DNA from: Polynucleobacter sp. MWH-Aus1W21
GTDB lineage: Bacteria; Pseudomonadota; Gammaproteobacteria; Burkholderiales; Burkholderiaceae
DNA: 64,000 nt
Direction: 5' to 3'
Assembly (NCBI RefSeq): GCF_018687275.1
Contig: NZ_CP061287.1
Location: 1,054,001 to 1,118,000 of the forward strand
Positions 61,803 to 64,000 of this stretch are shown here, piece after piece. Under the pieces are notes generated by a model. The model was not told where the DNA came from and made no database searches. It saw only the letters and a list, made by a program, of their open reading frames with translations. The translations under genes and the position numbers were made by a program. Each line of letters begins with the position of its first letter. Position 1 is the first letter of the stretch.

Positions 61803-62584
61803 ACGGCCTGTATTTGACCGCCATCAACGCGCATGACAGTGCCAGTAATAAAGGAGGCGTTTTGACTAGCCAAGAATGCTGCTGTGTCACCATATTCTTT
61901 AGGGTCCCCATATCTCCCCATCGGAATTTGACCTAAACTTAGCTTGACTACATCCTCATAACTCTTACCTTCGCGATTAGCACGAGCCTCATCAAGCTGA
62001 CGTAAGCGATCTGTTGCCACCCTACCCGGCATGATGATATTCACAGTGATACCATCAGCAGCTACCTCTGATGCCAAGGTTTTTGACCAAGCCAGCAATG
62101 CCGCGCGCAAAGTATTAGAAATAGCCAAGTTTTTAATAGGAGCAATTGCGCCTGAAGTCGTGCTGGTAATAATGCGACCCCACTTACGTTGACGCATACC
62201 CGGCAAGACGCGATCCGTAATAGCGATCAGTGAGAGCACCATATCGTTAAAGCTTTTTTGCCAAAGTGCTGGGTCTTGTCCTGCGGCTGGTGTCGGCGGA
62301 GGACCGCCAGTGTTATTAATCAAGATATCAATTGGGCCCAGCTCTTTTTCTACTTCTGAGATTAAGCCATCGATAACTGACGGGTCAGACAAATCCCAAT
62401 TTAGCGCCAGCGCCTTTCCTCCGGCTTCCTCAATTAACTTGACAGACTCCTTCAAGCCTTCCGCGTTTCGCCCAGTGACAGCGACTTTCACCCCCTCACG
62501 GGCAAGCGATACTGCCATGGCCTGACCTAGGCCACGACTAGAGGCCATTACTAGAGCAACCTTACCCTGAATTCCTAAATCCAT
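61799..62584 (-). CDS. Atypical short-chain dehydrogenase/reductase-like protein
   Basis: A 261-residue Rossmann-fold SDR with the cofactor loop ASSRGLGQAMAVSLAREG (about 14-31), NNTGGPPP in place of NNAG, and the C-terminal FITGTVMRVDGG. The catalytic YxxxK motif is missing: aligning KTLASEV with the FabG KSMAREV segment puts Ser-Asn-Thr-Leu-Arg where Tyr and Lys should be. It may be a divergent SDR subgroup using another mechanism, or a non-catalytic paralogue. It overlaps the permease gene and lies 27 bases after the TctC gene. Confidence 0.88.
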   Translation of the reverse strand: MDLGIQGKVALVMASSRGLGQAMAVSLAREGVKVAVTGRNAEGLKESVKLIEEAGGKALALNWDLSDPSVIDGLISEVEKELGPIDILINNTGGPPPTPAAGQDPALWQKSFNDMVLSLIAITDRVLPGMRQRKWGRIITSTTSGAIAPIKNLAISNTLRAALLAWSKTLASEVAADGITVNIIMPGRVATDRLRQLDEARANREGKSYEDVVKLSLGQIPMGRYGDPKEYGDTAAFLASQNASFITGTVMRVDGGQIQAV

Positions 62585-62611
62585 TTTGTCTCCTAAGGCT
62601 ATTTTATATTT

Positions 62612-63598
62612 TTAGTCTAACTGCAATTTTTGTTTAGTAACAACCTCTTTGTAAACGGTGTACTCAGCCTTAATCTCTTTTGCAAAGGCTTCAGAGCCGT
62701 TCACGTTAATGATCGAGCCAGTATCTTCAATACGCTTTTTCACTGCTGGATCTGCAACTACTTTTTGTAGTGCTACGTTGTATTTCTCCACCACATCTTT
62801 TGGAATGCCCGCAGGGCCTAATAAACCGTAGTAAGCCATGCGATTGACGGGCGCCAAACCCACTTCTGCAAAGGTCGGCACATTAGGTAATTGGGCTAAA
62901 CGCTTAGGAGCAGCAATCACAATCGGAACAAGCTTGCCGTCTTTAATGAAGGGCAATGATGATGGTAAGTTATCAAAAATCATCGACACTTGTCCACCAA
63001 CCGTATCTGCCAGCGCTGGACCGGCGCCACGATAAGGGATATGCACGATAAACACACCAGTCAAACTTTTAAATAATTCAGTTTGTAGATGTCCAATCCC
63101 GCCTGTACCTGAGCTCGAATAAGAATACTTACCAGGATTTGCCTTTAATACCTCCATAAAGGTTTTAAAGTCTTTGGCTGGAAATGATGGATTGACCGCA
63201 ATGATGTTTGGTGTCGCTGCGATATTACTAATAGCTGTGAAATCAGTAATGGGATCGTAACCAATCTTCGGATTGATGGCCGGATTAGCCGCCGTTGTAG
63301 ACACAGTTGCCATACCGATGGTGTAACCATCTTTTGGTGCGCGCATAACCTCTAGCGCGCCAATAGAACCACCACCACCCGCTTTGTTTTCCACAATGAC
63401 TGGTTGACCTAATTGGCGACCCAGGGCATCGCCTACTGCACGAGCAATGATGTCAGTACTACCACCTGGTGCAAATGGCACCACTAAACGAATTGGCTTC
63501 ACAGGAAAATTTTGCGTCTGTGCGATAGCAGCAGATCCTATCGCCATTAATACGGTCGCGCCAAATAAATTAATAAGATTTAGTTTTGTGAATTTCAT
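62612..63598 (-). CDS. TctC/Bug-family periplasmic substrate-binding protein
   Basis: A 328-residue second TctC-like binding protein with a signal peptide (GATVLMAIGSAAIAQ, cleavage near residue 27). Family motifs are FPVKPIRLVVPFAPGGSTD, VIVENKAGGGGSIGA, YSSSGTGGIGHLQTELF and IPYRGAGPALADTVGGQVS. As with the copy at 24570-25544, no tctA/tctB genes are near. It lies between the partial lipoprotein gene and the SDR gene, four and 13-27 bases away, so these probably share a transcript. The ligand is unknown. Confidence 0.92.
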   Translation of the reverse strand: MKFTKLNLINLFGATVLMAIGSAAIAQTQNFPVKPIRLVVPFAPGGSTDIIARAVGDALGRQLGQPVIVENKAGGGGSIGALEVMRAPKDGYTIGMATVSTTAANPAINPKIGYDPITDFTAISNIAATPNIIAVNPSFPAKDFKTFMEVLKANPGKYSYSSSGTGGIGHLQTELFKSLTGVFIVHIPYRGAGPALADTVGGQVSMIFDNLPSSLPFIKDGKLVPIVIAAPKRLAQLPNVPTFAEVGLAPVNRMAYYGLLGPAGIPKDVVEKYNVALQKVVADPAVKKRIEDTGSIINVNGSEAFAKEIKAEYTVYKEVVTKQKLQLD

Positions 63599-63602
63599 AA
63601 GC

Positions 63603-64000
63603 TTACTGACCTAAAGGTTTGGGTAAATTTGCCGCATATTTCGAAAGCTGATCTTCATACTCCCGAAAGATTTCTGCGAGAGCTTGCTGTTGACCTAATA
63701 CAAGCGCATCTGGAGTATTGTCTTTAAGCGCCACTCGTTTTGAATATCGATTTGCACCAATTAAGGGATTACTCTTGCCTGCATTAGTTGCAGTTAAGAA
63801 AAATTCAACACTCACAACCGCCTCAGGCTTAACACGGTAATCGCCATAAAACTCATTTACAGATAACTGCAGGGTGTAATAAGGGAAAAAGCTATTACCC
63901 TGGCCAACGGTTGCAGCAAAGATATTTGCCTGGTTAAACCACTTACGTTCTGCATTTGAGATCATCTCTGATGGGATGACGGTATACACGTTATAGAAAT
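63603..64000 (-). CDS. C-terminal part of a probable ABC-transport auxiliary lipoprotein (cut by window edge)
   Basis: The frame is open from the right edge to a stop at 63603 and covers about 132 residues. The GTG at 63989 is not taken as the start because the frame continues upstream to the edge. Features such as WFNQANIFAATVGQG, YYTLQLSVNEFYGDYRVKPEAVVSVEF (only key parts: LQLSVNEFY, PEAVVSVEF) and a C-terminal helix QQQALAEIFREYEDQL resemble the ABC-type transport auxiliary (PqiC/DUF330-like) lipoprotein family. The N-terminal lipobox would lie outside the window. Identification is tentative. Confidence 0.5.
   Translation of the reverse strand, partial: FYNVYTVIPSEMISNAERKWFNQANIFAATVGQGNSFFPYYTLQLSVNEFYGDYRVKPEAVVSVEFFLTATNAGKSNPLIGANRYSKRVALKDNTPDALVLGQQQALAEIFREYEDQLSKYAANLPKPLGQ

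Overview
The window looks like a chromosomal core region of a betaproteobacterium in Burkholderiales, most like a small, moderate-GC freshwater lineage such as Polynucleobacter. This is inferred from protein similarity recalled by eye, from gene order (rpsO-pnp-qor-tpiA-secG-tRNA-Leu-nuoA..N-NUDIX-DUF1178; ilvBNC-psd-pssA-leuA; greA-yhbY-rlmE-ftsH-folP-glmM), from Bug/TctC-type binding proteins and from short intergenic gaps. No database search was run. I see no prophage, insertion sequence, CRISPR array or rRNA operon. No gene-free stretch exceeds about 300 bases.

Layout. 1-5929: glmM (cut by the left edge), folP, ftsH and rlmE on the minus strand, yhbY divergent on plus, then a DUF4149 membrane protein and greA. 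5988-10447: carB and carA (carbamoyl phosphate). 10684-12567: prpE (propionyl-CoA synthetase). 12601-21362: an mltD-gloB / methyltransferase-rnhA-dnaQ block with the same order as in E. coli, except that a two-gene RND efflux operon sits between rnhA and dnaQ and overlaps dnaQ by one base. 21371-28934: accessory metabolism (tartrate/D-malate-type dehydrogenase, SprT-like protein, amidase, orphan TctC binding protein, YqjM-type old yellow enzyme, mmsA, DUF1178). 29000-44214: a NUDIX hydrolase and the complete 14-gene nuoA-N operon (respiratory complex I). 44323-49354: tRNA-Leu(GAG), secG, tpiA, a quinone oxidoreductase, pnp and rpsO. 49571-56889: a SYLF protein, then leuA, pssA, psd, ilvC, ilvN and ilvB, covering branched-chain amino acid and phosphatidylethanolamine synthesis. 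57082-59306: a divergent cassette of ECF sigma factor, DUF3619, DUF3106 and RDD proteins. 59316-64000: an FtsX-type permease, an atypical SDR, a second orphan TctC protein and the end of a probable ABC-transport auxiliary lipoprotein.

The most interesting material is regulatory. A 25-codon leucine-rich leader peptide followed by a rho-independent terminator and a plausible antiterminator lies just upstream of leuA, a classical-looking leucine attenuator. The ilvB leader contains a GC-rich block with nested complementary segments and a small valine-containing ORF. A perfect 9-bp hairpin with a U-rich tail lies inside the first codons of folP. rpsO-pnp carries a terminator candidate and a leader stem-loop. 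The amidase and the leuA leader peptide each have a -10 element only six bases before the start codon, suggesting leaderless transcripts. Several essential genes (ftsH, carA, nuoA, pssA) appear to start with TTG.

The best candidate for a poorly described system is the sigma/DUF3619/DUF3106/RDD cassette. Its arrangement suggests a cell-envelope signalling unit with DUF3619 as a single-pass membrane anti-sigma factor.
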